Shown here one piece after another: positions 17,874-27,248 of a stretch of DNA of 64,000 bases. Source of the stretch: M55B167 sp046482825 (GTDB taxonomy: Bacteria > Verrucomicrobiota > Kiritimatiellia > RFP12 > UBA1067); NCBI GenBank assembly GCA_046482825.1, contig JAWOEI010000028.1, positions 11,483 to 75,482 on the forward strand, read 5' to 3'. A program made the position numbers and the translations under genes. The notes beneath the pieces are model-generated. The model searched no databases, had not been told where the DNA came from, and saw only the letters and a program-made list of their open reading frames with translations. The number at the start of each line of letters is the position of its first letter. Within the stretch, counting starts at the first letter, position 1.

Positions 17874-19499
17874 CTAGACCCTTTTTTGCGCCAACATTTT
17901 AAGCACCTGGCTTCTGATGAGGTTAAAGAGTTCGTGGATCTCGGTGATTTTCAGAATATAGGCGGCAAACAAATAGATAACTCCGAAAAGACTTCCTGTA
18001 AGAACCAGTTTAACCAAATCGCCCATGCGTCCGCAGAGCTGATCCGGGGCGGAAAGCTGTCCAAGCAGAAACCAGGCCGCCGCTCCTGCGGCAACAGATG
18101 CAAGAGTTACTCTCAGCAGGAAAAGCCAGGTATCCCTGAAAGGGAAAACAGGAGCATTTTTTTTGAGAAACAGTGTTAATGTCACACTCTTGAGTATGCG
18201 GGAAAGAGCAAACCCGCCAGCTATAAAACTGAGCATTGCCACTCCGTTGCCTTCGGCAAGATGCAATCCGATCCAGCTGATGATAATACTCAGCGTTGAA
18301 AAGAAAATGCCGGTCAATGTTACCGTCCACATGCGACGGTTAGCAAAAAATGCCTGCATAGTAAGAGATTCAATGGCACCGGCAGGGAGAACAAAGGTAT
18401 AGAATGAAAGCGCAAGGGCGGTACGGTGAACCGCTGTCTGATCAAAAAAGCCCCCCTGAAAGATAAAGGATGTAAAAGGCACGGATATCACAGCGACAAG
18501 CAAGGCAAAGGGAATGAATGCCGCCATAAGCATGCGGCCGAAATGTGTGACCAGGCGTCCGAGTTCGCGCTGGTCTTTCCTGTCAACAAGCTCACAGAAA
18601 AAAGGAAACACAGCGATTGAAAGGGTATAGGGAACCAGCCAATGGACAGTACTCTGCAGTTTACGCCCGAGGCTGTTGGCCTGCATAAGCCCGCTTTCTT
18701 CAATTGTGCTGAGTACGTAAACATCATTCACCTGATCGCGGATTTTAGCCACTATAATTCCGGCCAACAGCGGAACCATCAGCCAGAGTAGCTTTTTCAT
18801 GAAAGGGTGGTGTAGATCGAATCCAAAACGGAAGAGATACAGCTTATCGCGCAGCCCGTAAAGGTGTGTGCCTATCTTGCACAGCGAACCGCCCACCAGG
18901 CCCCACATCAGCATCTGCGCGCAGTCTTTCCCAAGAACAACTCCGGCTATCAGAAAGGTGACCGCGCAGAATTTCCAGACAGCATCGCCGAAGGCGGCAA
19001 GAAAAAAACGCTTGTGTGCATTGAGCAACACATAGGTTGTCGAACCTAGTGAAAGACCGATCAACGCAGGCGAGAGCGTCTTGAAACTCCGTGTCGCCAG
19101 GGCAAATTTTTCAGGAGAGTAATCCCCGGCTGTACAAAGCGAAACCACCCACTGCGGAGCCAGGAAAAGCAGGAGAGACGCAAAGGCCAGCAGAACAAAC
19201 TGTATGCTGAGAACACTGTTGGCAAACCTCCAGGCATCCTTGAGTCTGCCCCTGTCGAGTTCGCGCATGAAAAGTGGCAAAAAAGCGGGGGCAAGGGCCT
19301 CCTCGCCTATCAGAAAGAGGGTGAAAATACCATGTTCAAAAGCGAATGTATAAACAACATCATAGGTTTCCTTGGGAAGAAACTCTGTCATGAAACGAGC
19401 CTGGATCAAACCGGCCAGTTTGAACAGAATATGGGCAATACCGACAAACAGCCCGGCCTTGAAAATCTTTGACTCAAGCTTTGTTCCTGTTATCCCCAT
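17874..19499 (-). CDS. murJ: Lipid II flippase MurJ
   Basis: A 541-residue membrane protein with about 14 predicted membrane segments and the MurJ/MviN pattern: GIAHILFKLAGLIQARFMTEFL at the start, EEALAPAFLPLF, and charged residues inside the central cavity. MurJ exports lipid-linked peptidoglycan precursor to the periplasm. GGGGG lies nine bases before the ATG. The MsbA-like exporter gene begins upstream on the same strand with a 112-base gap. Closely related MATE/MOP flippases for other lipid-linked sugars are the alternative. Confidence 0.85.
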   Translation of the reverse strand: MGITGTKLESKIFKAGLFVGIAHILFKLAGLIQARFMTEFLPKETYDVVYTFAFEHGIFTLFLIGEEALAPAFLPLFMRELDRGRLKDAWRFANSVLSIQFVLLAFASLLLFLAPQWVVSLCTAGDYSPEKFALATRSFKTLSPALIGLSLGSTTYVLLNAHKRFFLAAFGDAVWKFCAVTFLIAGVVLGKDCAQMLMWGLVGGSLCKIGTHLYGLRDKLYLFRFGFDLHHPFMKKLLWLMVPLLAGIIVAKIRDQVNDVYVLSTIEESGLMQANSLGRKLQSTVHWLVPYTLSIAVFPFFCELVDRKDQRELGRLVTHFGRMLMAAFIPFALLVAVISVPFTSFIFQGGFFDQTAVHRTALALSFYTFVLPAGAIESLTMQAFFANRRMWTVTLTGIFFSTLSIIISWIGLHLAEGNGVAMLSFIAGGFALSRILKSVTLTLFLKKNAPVFPFRDTWLFLLRVTLASVAAGAAAWFLLGQLSAPDQLCGRMGDLVKLVLTGSLFGVIYLFAAYILKITEIHELFNLIRSQVLKMLAQKRV

Positions 19500-19611
19500 A
19501 GAAACCCCCGTTTAAAAAATGAATTACAAAGGATGAAAACAGGGATGCAGAGCGGAACATGAACATAACAACACTTTTCTATGACGATTTTCTTCCCTCA
19601 TCTTTCATCCT

Positions 19612-21579
19612 TCATTCCATCGTCTGCATATCACAGAAATTGCGATAATCCCCGTGCTGGCTGTAAAGTTCATCGTGGGTGCCGCTTTCTTTTATCCGCC
19701 CGTTTTCAAGCACCAGAATTTTATCCGCATGTTTGATTGTGCTCAGGCGGTGAGCTATGGCAAAGGTTGTGCGGTTGCTCATAAGTTTATTGATTGCATC
19801 CTGAACCAGGCGTTCAGTCACAGTATCAAGCGCACTGGTAGCCTCATCCAGGATAAGAACAGGCGGATTTTTGAGGATAGCACGGGCAATGGAAATGCGC
19901 TGCCTTTCTCCGCCGCTGAGGGACATCCCCTTCTCCCCGCAGATTCTGTCATAGCCCTCTTCAGCTGCGACAATAAACTCATGGGCATTGGCCATTTTTG
20001 CAGCATTTTCTATCTGCTTCTGCGTGGCATCCGGCGAACCATAGGCGATATTGTTGGCAATTGTATCATTGAACAGGACAGTCTCCTGGGAAACCACACC
20101 TATCATTGCTCTAAGACCCTTTGTTGAAATATCTTTGACGTTGATGCCGTCCATAGTAACAGAACCTGATGTAACATCATAAAAGCGGGCCAGAAGGTTT
20201 GCCAGTGTGGTTTTGCCGGATCCGGTTCCCCCGACAACAGCAACAACAGAACCGTATGGTATTTCAAATGAAACATCTCTGACAGCCGGTGTACCGCATC
20301 CCTCATAGGTAAACGAAACATTATTGAAGCTGATTTTATCATCAAGCGAAACTTTCGGTACCGGATTTTCAGCTTCCTCAAGATGACTCTGCACATCAAG
20401 GAGTGAAAAAATGCGTCCCAGAGCGGCGCGCCCTCTTTCGATCTGGGCCTGCACTTTACTCAGCTGTTTCATCGGACGGTAGGCAACGACAAAAGGCACA
20501 ATCAAAGGAACTATATCCGAAAGCGAATATCTGCGGGCATAACAATAAAACACAAAAACAGCGGCAAGAACCAGACCGACACACTCAACTGACGGACCGA
20601 TCAGAAGTTCAAAACGCAGAGCCCTCATAACACTTTTAAGATAATAAAGATTTATTTTACAATATCTCTGCTGTTCCACTGCTTCCATATGATAGGATTT
20701 AACCACTCGTATGCATGTTATGCTTTCGTGGAGTTTCGAAGAGACATAAGAAATTCGTTCCAGTGATTTGCGTGCCCACTTGCGCACCATGTTTCCGATA
20801 ACCGCCATAGGAAGAATAAACAGAGGAAACCCGACCACAACAATTACCAGGGTTTCAATCATGCCGTCTTTGAAAGCGGAGTAAATCACATAACCGATAG
20901 ATATGGCGATTTCAAACGGAGCCCTGCATGCTTCCGCGAAGGTTCTTGAAATAACGCGGTCAACCATCTGAGGATCACTTGTGCATCTGCTCATCAGCTG
21001 ACCGACATCAGTACGGCCGAAGAAAGCGAGCGACTGGTTCTGCAGATGGTCAAAAAGGTCCACGCGGAAATCTCTGACAACGTGAGCGCCTGTCCAGCGC
21101 AGGAAGTAGTGGTTGATATAGGTCATGAACATTTTAAAAAGGGCGACAAGTGTCACCACTAGACCTATAAGCAGCATTGCTTCTGTCATTTTCCCCTGCT
21201 CATCCCTGAATTCCAGACCGAACCTTTCACCCACTTTTTCCACTTCATAAAACCAGGGCGGCAACTCAGGTTCATGTTCAGCTTCAGTAATGACCGGCGC
21301 TGTATTTTCTTCCGTCATCCCTGCGGAAGCAACGGCCTCACCCGATACTTCAGCCGGTTCAGACATCACAACGGACTCAACCTGCGCCTGTTTACGGGAC
21401 ACTGATTGCATCTGTTCGATAACAGGACCGATGACCTGAAAAATCGGCAGCCAGGCGGAAGCCGTAACTGAACCTGCCAGAAGACCGACAATCAGGCGGA
21501 AACGGTATTTCACAGCATAACGATAAAGACGACCGTATGCCTCTTTAACGGAATATTCCCTGTCAAAAAATTCGGTCAT
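19612..21579 (-). CDS. MsbA-like ABC exporter with enlarged periplasmic loop
   Basis: A 655-residue fused exporter: six membrane segments (about residues 24-380) and an ATPase domain with Walker A GGTGSGKTTLANLL, signature LSGGERQRISIARAI, Walker B VLILDEATSALD and the H-loop AIAHRLSTIKHAD. MsbA-type proteins flip lipid A or other lipids. Between the first and second membrane segments there is an acidic, Glu/Pro/Ala-rich insert of roughly 75-90 residues (about 42-130) on the periplasmic side that ordinary MsbA lacks. It lies upstream of murJ on the same strand, consistent with an envelope-lipid export neighbourhood. Confidence 0.88.
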   Translation of the reverse strand: MTEFFDREYSVKEAYGRLYRYAVKYRFRLIVGLLAGSVTASAWLPIFQVIGPVIEQMQSVSRKQAQVESVVMSEPAEVSGEAVASAGMTEENTAPVITEAEHEPELPPWFYEVEKVGERFGLEFRDEQGKMTEAMLLIGLVVTLVALFKMFMTYINHYFLRWTGAHVVRDFRVDLFDHLQNQSLAFFGRTDVGQLMSRCTSDPQMVDRVISRTFAEACRAPFEIAISIGYVIYSAFKDGMIETLVIVVVGFPLFILPMAVIGNMVRKWARKSLERISYVSSKLHESITCIRVVKSYHMEAVEQQRYCKINLYYLKSVMRALRFELLIGPSVECVGLVLAAVFVFYCYARRYSLSDIVPLIVPFVVAYRPMKQLSKVQAQIERGRAALGRIFSLLDVQSHLEEAENPVPKVSLDDKISFNNVSFTYEGCGTPAVRDVSFEIPYGSVVAVVGGTGSGKTTLANLLARFYDVTSGSVTMDGINVKDISTKGLRAMIGVVSQETVLFNDTIANNIAYGSPDATQKQIENAAKMANAHEFIVAAEEGYDRICGEKGMSLSGGERQRISIARAILKNPPVLILDEATSALDTVTERLVQDAINKLMSNRTTFAIAHRLSTIKHADKILVLENGRIKESGTHDELYSQHGDYRNFCDMQTME

Positions 21580-21746
21580 TTATATAGATTCTTTCCAGAT
21601 CCGCCAGCTTTTATTCCTACGGACGGCCGTACGGCCTGATTAGAGTTGTATTCCTAATCTGTTGCCCGGCACTCTTTTGAAGAAAGGAATACTGAAACCC
21701 GGGCTGATGGCGGCTTACATCAGCAATCCCGCGAGACAACCACCTA

Positions 21747-22664
21747 TTACGCATTATGAAGCCAGCGGTCGGCTTCCAGAGCAGCTATACAGCCAGTGCT
21801 TGCGGCAGTGACGGCCTGTTTATAGTACCGGTCCTGAACATCCCCGGATGCAAACACACCAGCTACCTTGGTACGGGTATTTTCCGTAATTATATAACCG
21901 TCGTCATCAAGATCGAGATATTTTCTGAAAATATCCGTATTCGGCGTATGTCCTATAGCCAGGAAAACGCCCTGCACAGGCAACTCAGTCACATCGCCTG
22001 TTTTCACATTCCTGACCTTGAGGCCTGTCACCTGGTCCTTTTCCACGTCTAGGAACTCATCTGCCACAGAGTCCCACATGATATCGATTTTATCTGATTT
22101 AAGAACCCGCTCACCCATTATACGTGAGGCCCGGAACTCATCGCGTCTGTGGATCAGCGTGACCTTGGCGGCAATGCGTGAAAGATAGAGAGCATCTTCA
22201 CATGCTGTATCACCTCCACCGATAACAGCGACATCCTTATTCTTGTAGAAAGCACCGTCGCAGGTTGCGCAGGCGGAAACACCTTTGCCCATCAGAGCCT
22301 GCTCCGACTCCAGGCCCAGGTAGCGGGCGCTGGCTCCGGTAGCGATTATCAGAGCTCTGGTTCTAATTTCACCTTCAACCGTCAGAGAAAGCTTTTTGGT
22401 TTCATCCGAAAGATCACAGGCTGTAACCTCATCCATCAGTATCCGCACGCCCAGGCGTTCCGCCTGTTTTTTCATTGTTTCAACCAGAGTTGTACCGTCA
22501 ACAGGGTTTTCAAAACCGGGATAATTCTCAACATCGCTTGTCTGAGTTAGCTGCCCGCCCGGAGTCATGCCTGTCACTACGACCGGTGAGAGTTCAGCAC
22601 GCGCGGCATAAATAGCGGCAGTCATACCGGCAGGACCGCTACCGACTATAACAATTTTTTCCAT
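21747..22664 (-). CDS. trxB: Thioredoxin reductase
   Basis: A 305-residue low-molecular-weight thioredoxin reductase: FAD motif GSGPAGMTAAIYAARA at the N-terminus, GGQLTQTSDVENYPGF, the redox-active CATCDG at about residues 134-139, the NADPH motif GGGDTACEDA and the C-terminal FASGDVQDRYYKQA. It passes electrons from NADPH to thioredoxin. AAGGATAAG precedes the ATG. It is 45 bases after the GspE-type ATPase gene and probably shares its transcript although the functions differ. Confidence 0.97.
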   Translation of the reverse strand: MEKIVIVGSGPAGMTAAIYAARAELSPVVVTGMTPGGQLTQTSDVENYPGFENPVDGTTLVETMKKQAERLGVRILMDEVTACDLSDETKKLSLTVEGEIRTRALIIATGASARYLGLESEQALMGKGVSACATCDGAFYKNKDVAVIGGGDTACEDALYLSRIAAKVTLIHRRDEFRASRIMGERVLKSDKIDIMWDSVADEFLDVEKDQVTGLKVRNVKTGDVTELPVQGVFLAIGHTPNTDIFRKYLDLDDDGYIITENTRTKVAGVFASGDVQDRYYKQAVTAASTGCIAALEADRWLHNA

Positions 22665-22709
22665 GATTATCTTATCCTTTCATGCGTATGAAGCGGATCA
22701 GTGCGGCAA

Positions 22710-24428
22710 TTACGTATATCTCAGCACTTCGTCCACAGTGGTGTAACCATCAAGCACGTTACGGATGGCATCCTCACGCAGAGTACGCATTCCCAGCTCA
22801 CGTGCCTTTTCGCGGATATATAGTGTCGGGCTGCGGTCGTTGATAAGCTGTCTGAGCGGATCGCTCATGCGCAGATATTCAAACACGCCTTTACGTCCTT
22901 TATATCCTGTGCCATTACACTTGGAACAGCCGCGCCCGTAGAAAAACTGGCGGTCACCAACATCTGAAGGAGTTAACCCGAGGCTGTCCAGAGCCTCTTT
23001 ATCCGGCGTATAACCCTCTTTACAGTTAAGGCATATTGTACGGGTCAGACGCTGACCGAGCACACCTTCCAGCGTTGATGAAAGCAGATACGGTGCAACA
23101 TTCATATCTGCAAGACGGGTAACGGCACCAGCGGCATCGTTGGTATGCAGAGTACTGAAGACAAAGTGCCCTGTCAAGGCAGCCTGGACAGCTATCTGTG
23201 CGGTTTCAAGGTCACGGATTTCGCCTATCATCATAATGTCGGGGTCCTGACGCAGGAAAGCACGCAGTACCTTCGCAAAGGTATTACCGGCACTGGGATT
23301 TACCTGAACCTGGATAATTCCGTCAACATCATATTCAACCGGTTCCTCCGCGGTCAGCAGTTTAGATTCGATTCTGTTAATCTGACGAAGGCAAGAGTAC
23401 AGAGTTGTGGTTTTACCTGAACCGGTTGGGCCGGTCACAATAAGAATGCCGTTGGGTTTTTCGATGTCTATAGTGACATCTTCATAGATATCCTCGGGAA
23501 AACCCACATTTTCGATATCAAGAGAAACAACAGAGCGGTCAAGTACACGGAGCACCACGCTTTCACCGTGAGCTGTCGGCAGGCAGGACACACGCAAGTC
23601 CACCTGATGTCCGGCAACTGTCAGCGAGATGCGACCGTCCTGGGGAACACGGCGTTCGGCGATATTCAGTCCTGACATAACCTTGATACGGGATATAATC
23701 GCAAGAGCCAGTCGTTTGGGCGGGGGAGACATCTCATAAAGGGCGCCATCCACACGGTAACGGATACGGAAAGTTGTTTCAAAAGGCTCAAAGTGAATAT
23801 CCGAAGCGCGGTCGGTCACAGCCTGATACAACACCAGGTTCACAAAACGTATAACAGGCGCGGCCGCCGCGGCATTCTCAAGTGAAGCAGAGTCCGCTTC
23901 GTCCACGGAAAGAGAATTATCCGATTCCATGTCGGATTCAAGTCCGTCTATCATATCCGCCATTGAGGTGCTTTCCTCACCGTAATACTCACGTATACGC
24001 TCCAGCACGTCCTTTTCTTTGGCAAAGGCAAACTCAACATCGCGAGTCAGAACAAACATGAGTTCATCCATGACATGCGGATCAATCAGATTTGCAGTTG
24101 CCAATGTCACTGTTCCGCCGGTGGCATGCACAGGCAGAACATTATACATACGCGCAATATTAGCGGGAACGGCATCGATAAGATCCGGATCAAACGAAGC
24201 AATCTCCAGATCAATCACATCACATCCCTGATAGGATGCCATCATGCCGAGGAGATCTTCTTCGGAAACATATCCATTATCAATCAGTATTTTGCGGATT
24301 GAATTACCTGAACGCCTTTTTTCTTCGCGCAGCTCTTCGCTCTGCTGTTCATCTATCACGCCGTTGCTGATAGCCAGATCGATCAGCGGATCGTATTGTG
24401 CTGTATCTGTCGTGACCATATCTTCCAT
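22710..24428 (-). CDS. PilB/GspE-type secretion or pilus assembly ATPase (copy 2)
   Basis: A 572-residue type II secretion/type IV pilus ATPase. An N-terminal GspE domain (about 10-150) precedes the motor domain with Walker A GPTGSGKTTTLYS, an Asp box, Walker B IMMIGEIRDLETAQIA and His box STLHTNDAAGAVTRL. A zinc-binding pair (CLNC then CSKC) sits near residue 460. It powers pilin or pseudopilin assembly at the inner membrane. Its ribosome site AGAGGTAA contains the stop codon of pilT, so the two are coupled. It resembles the ATPase at 25516-27213, probably an old duplication. Confidence 0.92.
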   Translation of the reverse strand: MEDMVTTDTAQYDPLIDLAISNGVIDEQQSEELREEKRRSGNSIRKILIDNGYVSEEDLLGMMASYQGCDVIDLEIASFDPDLIDAVPANIARMYNVLPVHATGGTVTLATANLIDPHVMDELMFVLTRDVEFAFAKEKDVLERIREYYGEESTSMADMIDGLESDMESDNSLSVDEADSASLENAAAAAPVIRFVNLVLYQAVTDRASDIHFEPFETTFRIRYRVDGALYEMSPPPKRLALAIISRIKVMSGLNIAERRVPQDGRISLTVAGHQVDLRVSCLPTAHGESVVLRVLDRSVVSLDIENVGFPEDIYEDVTIDIEKPNGILIVTGPTGSGKTTTLYSCLRQINRIESKLLTAEEPVEYDVDGIIQVQVNPSAGNTFAKVLRAFLRQDPDIMMIGEIRDLETAQIAVQAALTGHFVFSTLHTNDAAGAVTRLADMNVAPYLLSSTLEGVLGQRLTRTICLNCKEGYTPDKEALDSLGLTPSDVGDRQFFYGRGCSKCNGTGYKGRKGVFEYLRMSDPLRQLINDRSPTLYIREKARELGMRTLREDAIRNVLDGYTTVDEVLRYT

Positions 24429-24433
24429 AAAAA

Positions 24434-25516
24434 TTACCTCTGGTTAAGCTGCTGCTTAAGTTTCTGCACCACGGTATCAGGGTCCTGTGATTTAGTAATC
24501 AGATCCTCATAGGATATCTTGCCATCCAGATAAAGACCCATAAGATGGGAATCCAGTGTGACCATACCGAACTTAGCTCCGGTCTGGATATCAGAGGATA
24601 TCTGGAAGGTTTTATTATCACGTATGCGGGAACGGATAGAAGGAGTTGAAATCATTATCTCGAAAGACGCGACCCGTCCCGGCTTATCAATACGCTTGAG
24701 CAGCAGCTGTGAAATAACCGCTACCAGTCCTACGGCGAGCTGGGTGCGCACCTGCCCCTGCTGATCTGTCGGGAAAGCATCAACAATACGGTCAACAGTG
24801 GCGGCGGCTCCCGTTGTATGGAGAGTCGCAAAAACCAGATGACCGGTTTCAGCAGCAGTAATAGCGGCCTGCATGGTTTCGAGGTCGCGCATTTCGCCGA
24901 CGAGAATAACGTCGGGGTCCTGACGCAGAGCGCGGCGTATGGCCTCCGCAAAACTAGGCACATCATGTCCGACTTCGCGCTGTGTCACAATACAGTTTTT
25001 GTGCGGATGGTAATATTCTATAGGATCTTCCACCGTTACAATGTGAACATCACGCTGTTTGTTAATGATATCAATCATACTTGCGAGAGTGGTTGATTTA
25101 CCTGATCCTGTAGGCCCGGTAACCAGAATCAGACCACGCGGTTTAAACAGCAGTTCCTTAACCTCTTCGGGGAGTCCTATCTGTTCAAGTGAAAGAAGAT
25201 CCGCAGGAATCTGACGGAGCACGATACCGTATTTACCACGCTCCTTAAACACAGACACACGAAAGCGGGCCAGATCATGAAAAGGCAGAGCAAAGTCCGT
25301 TCCTCCATGCGCATGAATTTCCTCAAGAGCATCTTCCTGAGAGATTGATCTGGCAAGTTGCTCCGTATCTTCTTCTGTCAGAGCAGGGATATCAAGAGGT
25401 GTCAATGCCCCGTGAATACGCAACATAGGCGGAACACCTACACGGATATGCAAATCAGATGCATTTTCATTCACTGTTGCCTGCAGCAACGCTTCCATAG
25501 TAAGATTTTCATCCAT
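24434..25516 (-). CDS. pilT: Twitching motility retraction ATPase
   Basis: A 360-residue PilT: Walker A GPTGSGKSTTLASM, Asp box VEDPIEYYH, Walker B VILVGEMRDLETMQAA, His box ATLHTTGAAATVDRI, and the C-terminal AIRS-like motif replaced by ISTPSIRSRIRDNK, followed by the SSDIQTGAKFGMVTLD region seen in PilT. PilT depolymerises the pilus and drives retraction. Its ATG overlaps the stop of the upstream PilB gene in TAATG, showing tight coupling. No pilin, PilC or PilM-Q genes lie in the window. Confidence 0.94.
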   Translation of the reverse strand: MDENLTMEALLQATVNENASDLHIRVGVPPMLRIHGALTPLDIPALTEEDTEQLARSISQEDALEEIHAHGGTDFALPFHDLARFRVSVFKERGKYGIVLRQIPADLLSLEQIGLPEEVKELLFKPRGLILVTGPTGSGKSTTLASMIDIINKQRDVHIVTVEDPIEYYHPHKNCIVTQREVGHDVPSFAEAIRRALRQDPDVILVGEMRDLETMQAAITAAETGHLVFATLHTTGAAATVDRIVDAFPTDQQGQVRTQLAVGLVAVISQLLLKRIDKPGRVASFEIMISTPSIRSRIRDNKTFQISSDIQTGAKFGMVTLDSHLMGLYLDGKISYEDLITKSQDPDTVVQKLKQQLNQR

Positions 25517-27213
25517 TAATCAGCATCTCCCATCGTAGCCCTCAAAACTTCCTGAAGAGACGTCATGCCTGAGGATACTTTTAACATGCCGTCTTCGCGC
25601 AGTGTCCGCATTCCCATCTCACGGGCACGTTCACGCAGCACTGTTGCAGGCGCACGATCAAAGATCAGACGCTGGATCGTATCGTCCACCTCAAAAATTT
25701 CAAAAATACCTTTCCGGCCTTTGTAACCGGATTGCCCGCAATTCTGGCAACCTTTGCCTTTGTACATTTTACCGGCGGTGACATTTTTAGCAACGGGGCC
25801 GAGAATTTTCAATTCGCGTTCAGTCGGAATATATTCCTCGCGGCAGTTGTCGCAGATAGCGCGCACCAGCCGCTGGGCCATGGCCGCACGCAGAGCGGAA
25901 GCCACGAGAAAGGGTTTAACCCCTATATCCAGCAGACGCGTCACGGCACTCGGAGCATCGTTTGTATGCAACGTACTGAACACAAGATGTCCTGTCAGAG
26001 CCGCTTCCATAGCGATATCCGCGGTCTCATGGTCTCGAATCTCGCCTATCATAACAATATTCGGTGCCTGACGCAGGATAGACCGGAGAGCGGCGGTAAA
26101 ATCCAGGCCTACATCTCTGTTGACCTGAACCTGATTGATCCCGGACATCTGATATTCAACAGGATCTTCCACTGTGATGATTTTTCTATCGGGAAGGTTG
26201 ATCTGCCCCAGACAGGCATAAAGCGTAGTGGTTTTACCGGAACCGGTAGGGCCAGTCACAAGCACCACTCCATCCGGCAGGCTGATCAGCTTTTCAAACT
26301 TGTTCTGGTCATCAGAAAGGAAACCCAGCTGAGGCAGCCCCAGGCTGAGGTTGCTCTTGTCAAGAATACGCATAACAATACTCTCACCATGATTGGTGGG
26401 AACAGAAGAAACACGCAGATCAAGTTCGCGCCCGGACACCTTGACCTGAATACGTCCATCCTGCGGAGTGCGTTTCTCGGATATCTTCATATCGGACATA
26501 ATTTTAACACGACTCAGAATGGCGGCCTGAAGCCTCTTGGGCGGACTATCCATTTCGCGCAGAACACCATCGACCCGGTAGCGCACTCTGAACGAACGCT
26601 CCAGCGGTTCAAGGTGAATATCGGAAGCCCGCATCTTACAGGCCTCCATGATTATCATACTCACCAGACGGATAACCGGGGCATCGGAATCTGAAGCGTC
26701 GCTTTCAGCATCCGCATCCAGCACATTCTTTTCTTCAAGATCTATCTCCTGGCCTTCTATGCCGAACTTGGTTTCGAAATCCTCGGGATAGAGTTTCTCG
26801 ACAGCGGCCTTGACTTCGCTGAAAGGGGCAACCACAGCCTCGACTTTCCTGCTCAGCAGATACTGAAGAGAATCGACAGTGTCATATCCCATCGGATCAC
26901 TAAGGGCAACCGTAACGGTTTCATCCGTGCTGTACACCGGCACAACCCCGTGCTTACGGGCCATATCCGCCGGAACCACGTCCTTTACTGCTGGATCGAT
27001 AGCATCGATATCAACATGCACATATTCCATGCCGAACTGCTGGGCAATAGTGGAGAGCACGTCATCGTCGGAAACAACTCCGCTCTGCACCAGAATATCC
27101 AGAGAAGTTTCACCCTGCTCCTTTAGCGATTCCTTGGCCGCATCTACCTGCTCGGCGGATACATGACCGGATTCCTGAAGTAATTCTAAAACAAAATCAT
27201 CATTTGATGTCAC
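25516..27213 (-). CDS. pilB: Type IV pilus assembly ATPase PilB-like (copy 1)
   Basis: A 565-residue ATPase with the same plan as the downstream copy: GspE N-domain (about 15-150), motor domain with GPTGSGKTTTLYACLG, NIVMIGEIRDHETADIA and STLHTNDAPSAVTRL, and zinc ligands CDNC and CQNC. The order pilB-pilT-pilB2 on one strand suggests a shared pilus or secretion motor system. The start is a GTG with AGGAG eight bases before it. It begins only 35 bases after gatB, so it may be read from the gatCAB promoter. Confidence 0.92.
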   Translation of the reverse strand: MTSNDDFVLELLQESGHVSAEQVDAAKESLKEQGETSLDILVQSGVVSDDDVLSTIAQQFGMEYVHVDIDAIDPAVKDVVPADMARKHGVVPVYSTDETVTVALSDPMGYDTVDSLQYLLSRKVEAVVAPFSEVKAAVEKLYPEDFETKFGIEGQEIDLEEKNVLDADAESDASDSDAPVIRLVSMIIMEACKMRASDIHLEPLERSFRVRYRVDGVLREMDSPPKRLQAAILSRVKIMSDMKISEKRTPQDGRIQVKVSGRELDLRVSSVPTNHGESIVMRILDKSNLSLGLPQLGFLSDDQNKFEKLISLPDGVVLVTGPTGSGKTTTLYACLGQINLPDRKIITVEDPVEYQMSGINQVQVNRDVGLDFTAALRSILRQAPNIVMIGEIRDHETADIAMEAALTGHLVFSTLHTNDAPSAVTRLLDIGVKPFLVASALRAAMAQRLVRAICDNCREEYIPTERELKILGPVAKNVTAGKMYKGKGCQNCGQSGYKGRKGIFEIFEVDDTIQRLIFDRAPATVLRERAREMGMRTLREDGMLKVSSGMTSLQEVLRATMGDAD

Positions 27214-27248
27214 AACATGTCTCCTGAATTAGAGTACGCCCTGAAGCG

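Noticed and set aside
25732..26694. Open frame of 320 codons on + across the PilB gene
   Set aside because: Antisense shadow of a conserved ATPase gene.
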